A stretch of 64,000 bases of DNA from Rubricoccus sp963708165 (GTDB lineage: Bacteria > Bacteroidota > Rhodothermia > Rhodothermales > Rubricoccaceae). The notes under the pieces are model-generated. The model ran no database searches and had not been told where the DNA came from. It saw nothing but the letters and a program-made list of their open reading frames with translations. Below are positions 40,168 to 49,132 of this stretch, piece by piece. How positions within the stretch are numbered: the first letter of the stretch is position 1; every line of letters begins with the position of its first letter. The translations under genes and the position numbers were made by a program. Location: positions 2,604,001-2,668,000 of the forward strand of contig OY970187.1 in assembly GCA_963708165.1 (NCBI GenBank), written 5' to 3'.

Positions 40168-40800
40168 CTAGCCGCGCAGGTCGACGGTTTCGGTGCCGCG
40201 CGGCGCGGCGAACCGGAACGTGCTCGCGGGCAGGCTCGGGTTGAGGCGCACGTTGCGCAGGTCGAACGCCAGCGTGGCGCCGTTGACATCGTGGACGCGG
40301 ATGCGCGCCGGGACGCCGTCGGAGGAGCGCGCGTAGACGGTCACGTCGCGGACGGAGGAGCCAGCCTCGCGAGGCTTGAGCGCGAGCACGTCATGGTCCA
40401 CGCCGCCGATCTTGGCGCGGCTGGCGCCGGTCGCGCGGAACACGGTGAGGTAGTCCGTGAACAGCTGCCCGATCTGGAAGCCCACGTCCGAGGGGTCGTA
40501 GTCCTGGATCACGACCTGCTCCTCGGACTCGCTGTAGGACCACAGCGTGCTGCCGTCCGTCACGAGCGTCTGGCCGGGAAGCTGGAGGCGGAAGGCCTCG
40601 CCGCGAACCGAGATCTGGCCGCGCAGCGTCTGGCCGCCCGCGGTCTGCGTGAAGTCGGCCGAGAGCGTGTTGATGTTCGCGTACTTCGCCTGCAGGCGGC
40701 GGGCGACGGCGTCGGCGTTCTGGGCCGATGCCTGTCCAGCGAAGAGGACGCCAGCGGCGAGCGCGAGGGCGAAAAAGCGGAAGGGGGAGAGCGTACGCAT
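40168..40800 (-). CDS. lolA: Outer-membrane lipoprotein carrier LolA-like protein
   Basis: From the ATG at 40800 the protein has 210 residues. A signal peptide (FFALALAAGVLFAGQASAQ) is followed by the LolA pattern: LQAKYANINTLSADFTQ, GQISVRGEAFRLQLPGQTLVTDGSTLWSYSES (split across this region), QVVIQDYDPSDV and a late DVTVYARSSDGVPARIRVHD. LolA carries lipoproteins through the periplasm, which fits a genome full of lipoproteins. Bacteroidota carry several LolA-fold paralogues, so this may be a specialised one. A motif-built terminator follows. Confidence 0.87.
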   Translation of the reverse strand: MRTLSPFRFFALALAAGVLFAGQASAQNADAVARRLQAKYANINTLSADFTQTAGGQTLRGQISVRGEAFRLQLPGQTLVTDGSTLWSYSESEEQVVIQDYDPSDVGFQIGQLFTDYLTVFRATGASRAKIGGVDHDVLALKPREAGSSVRDVTVYARSSDGVPARIRVHDVNGATLAFDLRNVRLNPSLPASTFRFAAPRGTETVDLRG

Positions 40801-40995
40801 CGGTGGAGGGGGCGGAGGCGCCCCGAGAGTGGGTGTGCCCGGTGTAGTTCCAAAGCCTGTGCCGCGCGCACCAGGCCCAGCGTCACACGCGCAAGATCCC
40901 AACGGATACCGACCTTCCCGTCGCGCCCTCGCGCGAAAAAGCGGCGCGCCTCATGGGTTGCGGGGTGAGCGGCCTCCGCCAGAGGCCTCTGGCGG

Positions 40996-41769
40996 CTAGC
41001 GCAGCTTGAAGTCCACTGGAATGGTAAACCGCACGCGGACCGGGCGTCCATCCACCAAGCCAGGCTCGAAGCGGGACGGCCCCACGGCGCGGAGCGCTGC
41101 GAGGCAAAGCCGTTCGCTGACTGGCTGCCCGTTGGCTGGCCGGATGCACTCCGCGCGCTCCACGCGCCCGTCACGGCTCACGACGAACTGCACGAAGACC
41201 TTGCCCTGCTCCCGCGCCCGCCGCGAGGCCTCTGGGTACCGGACGCGCTCCTGCAGTGCTCGCAACCCGCCGATCAGAACCGGGTTGACGTCCACGGTCT
41301 CGTAAATCCCGTCCTCGTTGGGAGTGGCCTCTGGCGCGGCGCGGCCCAGCGACTGCCCCGCCGCCAGAGGCGCGATCTCGGGCACGCCAGAGGCCGCCTC
41401 TGGCGCGAGCACGAACGCGACCGGCAGCGTGACGCGCGCCGCCACGGCCTCGCCGCCCACCCGGCCGGGCTCGAACGGCGACGCGAGGACCGCCGCGACC
41501 GCCGCCTCGCACAGCCGAGCATCCGGGCAGCGCAGTCCCTCGGCGCCCGTCACTTCGCCAGAGGCCGAAACGACGGCCTGGACGAACATCCGACCCTGGA
41601 CGCCTTCGGCCGCAGCCTCTGGCGGGTAGACCGCGCGCGCCATCACCGCCTGCACTCCGCCCATGGGCGCGGGCGCTTGATCTGCGCGGTCGTACACGCC
41701 GGACGAGTCGGGCGACTGCGCGCGGGCGCCAGAGGCGAGGAGGGCGAACAGGAAAAGGGCTCGGTGCAT
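40996..41769 (-). CDS. Secreted protein with two TonB C-terminal domains
   Basis: From the ATG at 41769 the protein has 257 residues. A signal peptide (MHRALFLFALLASGARAQ) precedes two TonB_C-type modules: about 35-130 (VYPPEAAAEGVQGRMFVQAV to RVTLPVAFVLAPEA) and about 165-257 (VLIGGLRALQERVRYPEASR to RFTIPVDFKLR). Each ends with the VRFTIPVDFKL strand typical of the family. There is no proline-rich shaft or membrane anchor, so it cannot be a classical TonB; the modules may bind outer-membrane or cell-wall partners. The stop abuts a 20-base inside-out palindrome at 40976-40995. Confidence 0.83.
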   Translation of the reverse strand: MHRALFLFALLASGARAQSPDSSGVYDRADQAPAPMGGVQAVMARAVYPPEAAAEGVQGRMFVQAVVSASGEVTGAEGLRCPDARLCEAAVAAVLASPFEPGRVGGEAVAARVTLPVAFVLAPEAASGVPEIAPLAAGQSLGRAAPEATPNEDGIYETVDVNPVLIGGLRALQERVRYPEASRRAREQGKVFVQFVVSRDGRVERAECIRPANGQPVSERLCLAALRAVGPSRFEPGLVDGRPVRVRFTIPVDFKLR

Positions 41770-41806
41770 GGGTCTGGCATGGGTGTGGTGCCTCTGGCGC
41801 CAGAGG

Positions 41807-42919
41807 CTAGCGGAGCGAGAACGAGACGGACATCGTAAACCGCACACGCACCGGGCGGCCGCGCATCAGGCCCGGCGTAAACGTCGCCTCGCGGATCGCG
41901 TCGATGGCGGCGGCGCACAGCAGCGGGTCACCGCTCACGCAGACCGGCTCCGAGACGCTTCCGTCCACTTCGCTCACGATCCGCACGAACGCCCGCCCTT
42001 CGATGCCGGCCTCCTGCGCCTCTGGCGGGTAGACCAGACGCGCCTGTAAGCCCTCCAGCCCGCCGACGAGCACGGGCTGGGTCTCGGCCATCTCGTAGAT
42101 CTCACCTCTGTCGTCAGGTGCGGGCAGCGGAGGCGCGGGCGCGGCCTCTGGCGCCAGAGGCGAGTACTCGAGAATGGCGCGGTCCTCCTCGGGGAGAAAC
42201 CGGACGCGGCGCGCGCCGCCGAGAGAGTGAAGCGAGAACCAGCCGTCGTCGGACGGGCCGACCCGCTCGGTCATCTGCGCGATGTTGCGCTCCAACTCCT
42301 CGCGCCGCCCGATAAACCGCACCTCCACGCTCTGCGCGCGGCCACCTTGCACCGTCAGGAGCACGCGGTCCACCTCTGGCGACGAGGGCGCCTCGTAGAT
42401 GAGCGTGCCCTCGCCGTTTTTGACCTGCCCGAAGACCGGCGCGCCGATCTCGCGGTCTGCGCTCGCGCGGTCCCACGAGTCGCCGAGAACTCGGGGGAGG
42501 TAGGCTTCGGGTGAGGCCTCTGGCGCCACGTCGTCGCCGCCGGTCAGCTTGAAGTCGATGGGCAGCGTGAAGCGCACCTTGACCGGCACGCCGTCCTGGC
42601 GGCCGGGCGTAAACCGGCTCTCGCGCACGGCCTGAATGCCCGCCTCGCAGAGAAGAGGGTCGGGGCAGCGGACGCCATAGGCTTCCGTCACAACACCTTT
42701 CTCGTCCACGACGAACTGGACGAACACTTTGCCTTCGATGCCAGCGCGGCGCGCCATCTCCGGGTAGACCACGCGGCCTTGCAAGGCTGCTAGCCCGCCG
42801 ATCAACTCGGGCTTCTCCTCGACCACCTCGAAGATTTCCGGCTCAGCCGGGAGCTCCTGCGCAAGGGCAGAAGAGGAAACGAGACAGGCGAGGGCGACGA
42901 AAAGGAGGCGCACGGGCAT
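41807..42919 (-). CDS. Secreted protein with two TonB C-terminal domains and a central domain
   Basis: This 370-residue protein has a signal peptide (MPVRLLFVALACLVSSSALAQ), a first TonB_C module (about 30-125; PELIGGLAALQGRVVYPEMA to RFTLPIDFKLT), a central part of about 110 residues (YEAPSSPEVDRVLLTVQGGR) of unknown fold, and a second module (about 280-370; LVGGLEGLQARLVYPPEAQ to VRFTMSVSFSLR). The TAG overlaps the last base of the palindrome at 41790-41807. It belongs to a tandem set with the genes on either side, which share the phrase IGGLxALQ. Confidence 0.83.
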   Translation of the reverse strand: MPVRLLFVALACLVSSSALAQELPAEPEIFEVVEEKPELIGGLAALQGRVVYPEMARRAGIEGKVFVQFVVDEKGVVTEAYGVRCPDPLLCEAGIQAVRESRFTPGRQDGVPVKVRFTLPIDFKLTGGDDVAPEASPEAYLPRVLGDSWDRASADREIGAPVFGQVKNGEGTLIYEAPSSPEVDRVLLTVQGGRAQSVEVRFIGRREELERNIAQMTERVGPSDDGWFSLHSLGGARRVRFLPEEDRAILEYSPLAPEAAPAPPLPAPDDRGEIYEMAETQPVLVGGLEGLQARLVYPPEAQEAGIEGRAFVRIVSEVDGSVSEPVCVSGDPLLCAAAIDAIREATFTPGLMRGRPVRVRFTMSVSFSLR

Positions 42920-43003
42920 GGCGTGATCGGGAGGCGAGTGCGTTAGGTACAGCCTCTGGCGCCAGAGGTCAAACCAAGCCGCGCCACAGACCTGCGCCAG
43001 CGG

Positions 43004-44518
43004 CTAGCGAAGCTTGAACGCGACCGGCAGGTTGTAGCGGGCGTAGACCGCCTTGCCGCGCTGGCGGCCGGGCACGAACGAAGACGCTCGGACCGCGCGC
43101 ATCGCGGCATCGCACAACGGTTCTGGGCCTCGCACGCAGTCCAGTTGCAGAGGTACGCCTTCCTTGTCGATGATCATCTGCACCACCACGCGTCCCTCGA
43201 TGCCGGCCTCTAGCGCCTCCGATGGATACGAGAGCTGCGCCTGCAGTGCCTCCAGCCCGCCGATGAGCTGAGGCATTTCTTCCATCACGTCGAAAATCTC
43301 GGACTCGTCAATGCGGAGGCGGGAGGGCTCGTCTGGCACCGGCGGCATCTCTTCCACGTCGGCCTCTGGCGCCAGAGGCTCAGCTGGGCCGTCGGGCGCG
43401 ATGGCGCGGCCGTTTTCGACGCCGAGGCGCAGCGGCGCGGCGCGGTTGATGAACGAGCCGGGGACGGGATCTAGCCCCAGAAGCTGGAGCGCCAGGTTGG
43501 CCGCCTCGCCGTTGCGGATGGGCTGGATCACCGCGTCGTAGCCGATGTTTTCCGTGCCGGGGTTCGCGCGGATGCCCGCGTTGAGCGAGTACAGGTCCGT
43601 CGCAGGCACGCCGGGCCCCCAGACGAAGAACGGGATGGTGTAGTTGAGCACCTTTTCGGGCGCGTGCGTGCGGCCGTCCCCGCCGTGGTCGGCGGTGACG
43701 ATAATGGCGGTGCGCCCGGCATAGCGCGCGTCGGACTCGACGAAGTCGATGATCTTGACGATCTGCGCGTCGACGCGGCGCACGGCGCGGAGGTACCGGC
43801 TCCCGGCGCGGACGCTCCAGCCGTTGATGTGCCCCGAGGCGTCGGGGTCGCGGAGGTGGATAAACGCGTAGCGGTAGGGCTGGTCGCGGAGGTCGCCCAG
43901 CATCGCGTCGGTGAGCAGCGCCGTATCTGGGTTGTAGACAAACTGGTCGATCTTGTCGCGGCCGTTGTCCTCGCCCGTCTCATCGGGGGCGCCATTTTGC
44001 TCGTTGTAGCTCACGTCGAACAGCGAGAACTTGGACTTACTGACCCAGGCGCCCGTCCTCAGGCCCGCGTCGTGCGCCACGTCGAACACGCTCGCGATGT
44101 AGCTGCCCTTGTTGGAGTGCAGCGTCGCGCCCGGCGCGGGATCTACGTTGACGATCCACTGGTGGCCGTCGTCCCCGAACACGCCGCGTCCGGTGAGCTG
44201 TGCGCTGTGGTTGGGGAGCGTTTTTCGCACGTCTACGTCTGTGCGCGCGTTGTAGGTGCTCGCGCCTTCCAAGCGCAGCCGCGTGAAGCCGGGCCGAGCC
44301 TCTGGCGCCTGCCGCGTGATCGCGTCCGGCCGCAGGCCGTCCACGCTGATGTGGATCACGTAGCGGACCGAGTCCAGCGATCCCACGCCTCCGGGTCTCG
44401 ATTCCAGGCTCTCCGGCTGCGGCGGCAGCACCACGATGGGCGACGTGGGGCCGAACGGAAGGCACCCCGCGAGGACGCCCAGGAGAACAAGGGGGGAGAG
44501 CAGGGAAGCGCGGCGCAT
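43004..44518 (-). CDS. Type I phosphodiesterase/nucleotide pyrophosphatase fused to a TonB C-terminal domain
   Basis: This 504-residue lipoprotein (LVLLGVLAGC) has an alkaline-phosphatase-superfamily domain at about 50-370: metal Asp in HISVDGLRPDAI, a nucleophile Thr in RKTLPNHSAQLTG, HLRDPDASGH, and the second metal site in VTADHGGDGRTH. It should cleave phosphodiester or pyrophosphate bonds in the periplasm. Residues about 410-504 are a TonB_C module (MPQLIGGLEALQAQLSYPSE to ARYNLPVAFKLR) joined by a motif-rich linker (EPLAPEADVEEMPPV). This fusion is unusual. It is the first gene of the TonB_C series 43004-40996. Confidence 0.87.
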   Translation of the reverse strand: MRRASLLSPLVLLGVLAGCLPFGPTSPIVVLPPQPESLESRPGGVGSLDSVRYVIHISVDGLRPDAITRQAPEARPGFTRLRLEGASTYNARTDVDVRKTLPNHSAQLTGRGVFGDDGHQWIVNVDPAPGATLHSNKGSYIASVFDVAHDAGLRTGAWVSKSKFSLFDVSYNEQNGAPDETGEDNGRDKIDQFVYNPDTALLTDAMLGDLRDQPYRYAFIHLRDPDASGHINGWSVRAGSRYLRAVRRVDAQIVKIIDFVESDARYAGRTAIIVTADHGGDGRTHAPEKVLNYTIPFFVWGPGVPATDLYSLNAGIRANPGTENIGYDAVIQPIRNGEAANLALQLLGLDPVPGSFINRAAPLRLGVENGRAIAPDGPAEPLAPEADVEEMPPVPDEPSRLRIDESEIFDVMEEMPQLIGGLEALQAQLSYPSEALEAGIEGRVVVQMIIDKEGVPLQLDCVRGPEPLCDAAMRAVRASSFVPGRQRGKAVYARYNLPVAFKLR

Positions 44519-44620
44519 GCGAGGCAGGAGGTGGGAGCAAGAGGCGCAGTCGGACGCGCTAGAACCGAGCCAGAACGCACCGCCGCCCCGAAAGGATCGG
44601 TGGAGCGCTGTGAAATCGCC

Positions 44621-44696
44621 GCCTCTGGCGCCAGAGGCGGTTGGGCAGAGACAGCAAGGTCTCGCGCCGCCAGAGGCCTCTGGCGGTAGGAGCCTC
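44621..44696. repeat. Cluster of motif palindromes
   Basis: Within 76 bases lie a full GCCTCTGGCGCCAGAGGC (44621-44638), an inside-out palindrome centred near 44676, and a further single site. The 225-base gap 44519-44743 contains no gene. Confidence 0.85.
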
Positions 44697-44743
44697 TGGC
44701 GCTGTGGCCAGAGCCGTCCTGCGGGTCGAAGGTGAGCCTGCGT

Positions 44744-47269
44744 CTAGCGCGGCGGGGAGGACAGCACGAGCGCCTCGTCACCGGTCAGCGTGAGCGCGGC
44801 CGTCTGATCTGCCACGCGCAGCGAAAACGCGCCGGGCTCCACCAACCGGCGGCCTCTGGCGTCGACGAACGAGAGCGCGGCGGCATCGAGCGAGAAGGAG
44901 AGCGTGCGGCGCTCGCCGGGTTCGAGGTAGACCTTGGCAAAGCGCACGAGCCGCTCCGTCGCGGGGGCCACGCTCGCGACGAGATCCGAGACGTACACCT
45001 GCACGACCTCGTGGCCCGCCACGGCGCCCGTGTTCTCGACCGTCACGCGCACCGCCAGAGGCAGGCCGTCCATCGCAGCCTCTGGCGCGATGCTCAGGGC
45101 CGAGGTCGCGAACGTCGTGTAGCTCAGGCCGTCGCCGAAGCGCGCCAGAGGCTCGAAGCCTGTAAAGCCGTAGCTCGTATCCACGTCGTCCGAGAGCGTG
45201 CGGTCGTACGGGACGAGCAGGTTGGGGCCGGAAGGGTAGGTGAACGGCAGGCGCCCACTGGGGTTGACGCGGCCGAAAAGCACCTCGGCGATGGCCTGTC
45301 CGCCTTCGTGGCTCGGGTTGTACGCCATCACGATGGCGTCGGCGCCAGAGGCGTGGTCTCCAAGAGTGCGCGGACGGCCTTGTACGAGCACCAGCACGAC
45401 CGGCGTGCCGGTCGCCGCCACGGCGTCGAGCAGCGCGAGTTGCGCGGCGGGAAGCGTGATATCCGCGAGGTTGCCCGGCACCTCGGCGTAGGACTCCTCG
45501 CCCAGCACCACGACCGCCACGTCCGCGCCTCTGGCGCCAGAGGCGGCGGCTTCCAGGTCGAGCACGGCGTCGAAACTCGCGCCAGGCTCATAGGCAGCCT
45601 CTGGCGAGATCGCGCGGATGCCGTCCAGGATCGTGCGGCCCTGGGGCATAAACGTCTCGGCGCGGCCGTCGCCCTGCCACGTGTAGGTCCAGCCGTTGTT
45701 GAGCGCGCGCATCGAGGTCGCCGCGGGACCGGTCACGAATACGTTGGCCTCTGGCGCAAGAGGCAGAACAGGTGCGCCAGAGGCACCAGCGCGGTTGCGG
45801 AGCAACGTGATGCTCTCGCGCGCCGCCTGCAACGCGACCGCGCGCGACTCGGCGCTGCCGACGGCCTCTGGCGCAGATCCGGCGGCGGCGGGCTGGTCGA
45901 GAAGGCCGAGGCGGCTCTTGAGCGTCAGGATGCGGCGCACAGACTGGTCGATTCGCGCCAGAGGCACCTCGCCGTCCTCGACAAGGCGTACGAGAATCGT
46001 GTGGAACGAGAAGTCGTTCGGCACCATGCTCAGGTCCACGCCCGCGAGGACCGCCATCCTGGTCGCCTCGCGCTCGTCGGCGGCGACGCGGTGGAGCGTC
46101 GCGAGCTTTTTGATGTCCTCCCAGTCCGTCACCGCCACGCCGGTAAAGCCCATCTCGTCGCGCAAGAGGCCTGTCAAGAGGTCACGGCTGGCGTGGACCG
46201 GCACGCCGTTGATGTCGCCCGAGTTGATCATGATCGTCGCCACGCCTGCGTCGATGGCGGCCTGGAACGGCGGGATGTAGAGCTCGCGCAGTTCGCGCTC
46301 GGTGATAAAGGCGCTGCTGCGGTCGCGGCCGGTGCGCGGCCCGCTGTAGCCCAGAAAGTGCTTGCCTGTGGCCGCGGCGCGCACGCCAGAGGTCAGGTCG
46401 TCGCCGCTGGCGCCGGTGCCTTCCAGGCCGCGCACCTGCGCCACGCCCATCACGCTCGCGAGGTGCACGTCCTCGCCAAACGTCTCGTAGAAGCGCGACC
46501 AGGCCACATGGCGGCCGATGTCGAGGACCGGCGCAAAGTCCCACGGCAGGCCGCTCGCGCGGATGTCCTGCGCCGTGAGCGCCGCGGCGCGCTGCACGAG
46601 CGCCGGGTTAAAAGTGGCCGCCAGGCCGATGTTCTGCGGGAAAAGCGAGGCGCCCGCGGTGTAGTTGGCGCCGTGTACCGCGTCGATGCCGTACAGCACG
46701 GGCACGCCCAGTCGGGACCGGCGCGAGGCCGCGTCCACCGCGTCCGTCACCTGCCGCCACTCGGCCACGGTGTACGCCTCGTCCACCACGTTGAGCACGC
46801 TGCCGACGTGGAAGCTGTCCACGGCGCGCTGCAGCTTGGCCGGGTCGACCAGGTATGGCCTCTGGCGTTTGTCCGCGATGGCCTCCAGCGTGATCTGCGT
46901 CATCTGGCCCACTTTCTCCGCGAGCGTCATCTGCGCCAGAAGCGCTTCGACGCGGGGATCCGCCTCTGGCGCCTCGTGCGCACTCGCCTCGCGGAGGTAC
47001 ACGTGGGAGTCTGCCAGCTCAGTGCGGATGGGCCCGCGCGCGACGAGGCTCAGGCGGTTCGCCTCTGGCGCGAGGGCCGCCTCGGCGCCAGAGGCCGAGC
47101 GGGGCGGCGTGTTGCCTGCCGCACTCGGCGTCTGGATCTGGGCAGGCGTGTCCGCGGCCTCCGGCGACGCGGGAACGCCAGAGGCGGTCGGGGTGCGCTC
47201 GGCGGGGCCGCTGCAGCCTGCGACGAGAAGGAGAGCGACGAAGAGAGCGAGAGGGCGCATCATGAACAC
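44744..47269 (-). CDS. Glycoside hydrolase family 3 beta-glucosidase, lipoprotein
   Basis: This 841-residue enzyme has a lipoprotein signal (LALFVALLLVAGC). The GH3 N-terminal barrel shows VGQMTQITLEAI, PVLYGIDAVHGANY, KHFLGYSGPRTGRDRSS and the nucleophile Asp in FTGVAVTDWEDI (near residue 380). The C-terminal sandwich begins near RAVALQAARESITLLRN and includes GEESYAEVPGN. A fibronectin-III-like tail (GHEVVQVYVSDLV to the end) is typical of GH3 glucosidases. It probably releases glucose from oligosaccharides in the periplasm or at the surface. It is divergent from the sugar porter and opens the beta-glucan locus. It contains a dozen or more motif copies, several in loops. Confidence 0.92.
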   Translation of the reverse strand: MFMMRPLALFVALLLVAGCSGPAERTPTASGVPASPEAADTPAQIQTPSAAGNTPPRSASGAEAALAPEANRLSLVARGPIRTELADSHVYLREASAHEAPEADPRVEALLAQMTLAEKVGQMTQITLEAIADKRQRPYLVDPAKLQRAVDSFHVGSVLNVVDEAYTVAEWRQVTDAVDAASRRSRLGVPVLYGIDAVHGANYTAGASLFPQNIGLAATFNPALVQRAAALTAQDIRASGLPWDFAPVLDIGRHVAWSRFYETFGEDVHLASVMGVAQVRGLEGTGASGDDLTSGVRAAATGKHFLGYSGPRTGRDRSSAFITERELRELYIPPFQAAIDAGVATIMINSGDINGVPVHASRDLLTGLLRDEMGFTGVAVTDWEDIKKLATLHRVAADEREATRMAVLAGVDLSMVPNDFSFHTILVRLVEDGEVPLARIDQSVRRILTLKSRLGLLDQPAAAGSAPEAVGSAESRAVALQAARESITLLRNRAGASGAPVLPLAPEANVFVTGPAATSMRALNNGWTYTWQGDGRAETFMPQGRTILDGIRAISPEAAYEPGASFDAVLDLEAAASGARGADVAVVVLGEESYAEVPGNLADITLPAAQLALLDAVAATGTPVVLVLVQGRPRTLGDHASGADAIVMAYNPSHEGGQAIAEVLFGRVNPSGRLPFTYPSGPNLLVPYDRTLSDDVDTSYGFTGFEPLARFGDGLSYTTFATSALSIAPEAAMDGLPLAVRVTVENTGAVAGHEVVQVYVSDLVASVAPATERLVRFAKVYLEPGERRTLSFSLDAAALSFVDARGRRLVEPGAFSLRVADQTAALTLTGDEALVLSSPPR

Positions 47270-47375
47270 GGGTGGGTGGGCGCCAGAGGCGCCGAGCGAT
47301 AACTGTTTTATGAACGCAGGGCGAACCGGAGCGCAGTTGCCGGTATATACAGGACGCCTCTATCATGCCAGAGGG

Positions 47376-47391
47376 CTGAAAAGGTTTTCAG
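47376..47391. promoter_or_regulatory. Operator-like dyad in the GH3/sugar-porter divergent region
   Basis: CTGAAAAGGTTTTCAG is a perfect 7+7 dyad with a 2-base centre. LacI-family operators often look like TGAAAACGTTTTCA, so this could control both divergent genes. No LacI gene is in the window. Confidence 0.5.
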
Positions 47392-47411
47392 ATGCGTCTG
47401 AGATCTGCCTT

Positions 47412-47497
47412 GCCTCTGGCGCGACTGCGCCTCCGCCACGATTACGCCTCTCGCACGGTTGTGCCTCTCGCATGGTTGTGCCTCTGGCGCCAGAGGC
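47412..47497. repeat. 17-base tandem array, five units starting with GCCTC
   Basis: Units start at 47412, 47429, 47446, 47463 and 47480, exactly 17 bases apart. The third and fourth are nearly identical (GCCTCTCGCACGGTTGT and GCCTCTCGCATGGTTGT). The fifth is the full motif palindrome. It lies 31 bases ahead of the sugar-porter start. Confidence 0.8.
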
Positions 47498-47527
47498 TCC
47501 TGCCTCACTCCCACACCCCGAGGACCT

Positions 47528-49132
47528 ATGCCGAATCGCTTCTATGTCATCCGCACGGCGCTCATCGTAGCGCTCGGCGGCTTCCTGATGGGCTTCGACG
47601 CCTCCGTCATCTCGGGCGTCGTCGGGTTTATCGAGACCGAGTTCTCGCTCACCAAGGGGCAGGTCGGGTTCTCCGTCGCCTCGCTGACGCTCACGTCCAC
47701 GCTCGCGATGATGTTCGCGGGGCCGCTGAGCGACCGCTTCGGGCGGCGCACCATCCTGTTTGGCGCAGCCATCCTGTACGCCATCTCGGCTATCGCTTCG
47801 GCGCTTGCACCCTCGTTTACGATGCTCGTGATCGCGCGCATGATCGGAGGCTTCGGGGTCGGCGCCTCGCTCATCATCGCGCCGCTGTACATCGCCGAGA
47901 TCGCGCCGCCGGAGTCGCGCGGCCAAATGGTGTCGTTCAACCAGCTCAACATCGTGATCGGCATCACGGTGGCGTTCTTTACCAACTACCTGATTTTGCA
48001 GGCGGCAGACTCGCCAGCGGCCTGGGCGCAGTCGGTGGCCGAGAGCCCCTGGCGCTGGATGCTGGGACTCGAAGCCCTGCCCGCGATCCTCTACTTCGTC
48101 GGCTTGTTCTTCGTGCCGCGCAGCCCGCGCTGGCTGCTCATGCAGGGCCGCAAGGACGAGGCGCTCCCCATCATGCAGATGGCCGTCGGCAACGTGGCGG
48201 CAGTGCAAGAGATCGACGAGATCCAGACGGCGATGGCGCGCGACGCCGAGCGCGACGAGGGCGGCCTTGCCGACCTCTTCAAGCCCGCGCTCCGGCTCGT
48301 GCTCCTGATCGGTGTCGTCGTCGCCATCGTGCAGCAGGCCACAGGCATCAACGCCGTGTTCTTCTACGCCCCGACCATCTTCGAGCAGTCGGGCATCGGC
48401 ACGGACGCGTCGTTCGTGCAGGCCATCTTGGTGGGCGTCGTCAACTTGGTGTTTACGCTCGTCGCCATCGCGTTTATCGACCGCCTGGGACGCCGCCCGC
48501 TGCTCATCGCGGGCCTTATCGGCATCACCATCGCCATGGGCGTTCTGGCCTATGGCTTCGGGCAGGCGACGTACGTGCTCCCGCAGGAGACGCAGACCGC
48601 CGAAGCCTCTGGCGTGTTCGGAGAGCGGGCGGGCGAACTCGCGCCGCTCGTCGCGCCGCTTGTCGGGCAGTCGTACGAGAACGACGTGGCCTTCAAGGCT
48701 GCGGTCCAGGAAGCGCTCGGGACCGAAGACGCGACGCGCTTCGAAGGCCCGCTTCTGGCGCAGGCCATCGACATCAACCCGACGCTCATTCTGGCGGGCA
48801 TCCTGGGCTTTGTGGCCGCGTTCGCGGTTTCGCTCGGGCCGGTGATGTGGGTGCTCTTCTCGGAGCTCTTTCCCGGCCGCATCCGCGGCATCGCGATCTC
48901 GTTCGTCGGCTTTGTCAACTCGGGCGTGAGCTTTGGCGTGCAGCAGATCTTCCCCATCGAACTCGCTGCCCTCGGCGCCGCGACGACGTTCGCCATCTTC
49001 GGCGTGATCGCCGCGGTCGGCCTCGTGTTCGTCTTCTTCGTCGTGCCCGAGACCAAGGGCAAGTCGCTCGAAGAGCTGGAGGCGCAACTCGTGCGCGCAC
49101 CCGAGGCGCCGCAGGTCTCGCCTGTGATCTAA
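47528..49132 (+). CDS. MFS sugar porter family transporter
   Basis: From the ATG at 47528 the protein has 534 residues and 12 membrane helices. Signatures of the sugar porter family are clear: GGFLMGFDASVISGV in helix 1, GPLSDRFGRRTILF after helix 2, IAPLYIAEIAPPESRGQMVSFNQLNIVIG (spanning helices 4-5), QQATGINAVFFYAPTIFE in helix 7, DRLGRRPLLI and the final PETKGKSLEELE. An 85-residue loop near 360-440 is longer than usual. It probably imports glucose or short glucans by proton symport, serving the enzymes around it. The TAA is directly followed by the palindrome at 49133-49150. Confidence 0.93.
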   Translation: MPNRFYVIRTALIVALGGFLMGFDASVISGVVGFIETEFSLTKGQVGFSVASLTLTSTLAMMFAGPLSDRFGRRTILFGAAILYAISAIASALAPSFTMLVIARMIGGFGVGASLIIAPLYIAEIAPPESRGQMVSFNQLNIVIGITVAFFTNYLILQAADSPAAWAQSVAESPWRWMLGLEALPAILYFVGLFFVPRSPRWLLMQGRKDEALPIMQMAVGNVAAVQEIDEIQTAMARDAERDEGGLADLFKPALRLVLLIGVVVAIVQQATGINAVFFYAPTIFEQSGIGTDASFVQAILVGVVNLVFTLVAIAFIDRLGRRPLLIAGLIGITIAMGVLAYGFGQATYVLPQETQTAEASGVFGERAGELAPLVAPLVGQSYENDVAFKAAVQEALGTEDATRFEGPLLAQAIDINPTLILAGILGFVAAFAVSLGPVMWVLFSELFPGRIRGIAISFVGFVNSGVSFGVQQIFPIELAALGAATTFAIFGVIAAVGLVFVFFVVPETKGKSLEELEAQLVRAPEAPQVSPVI

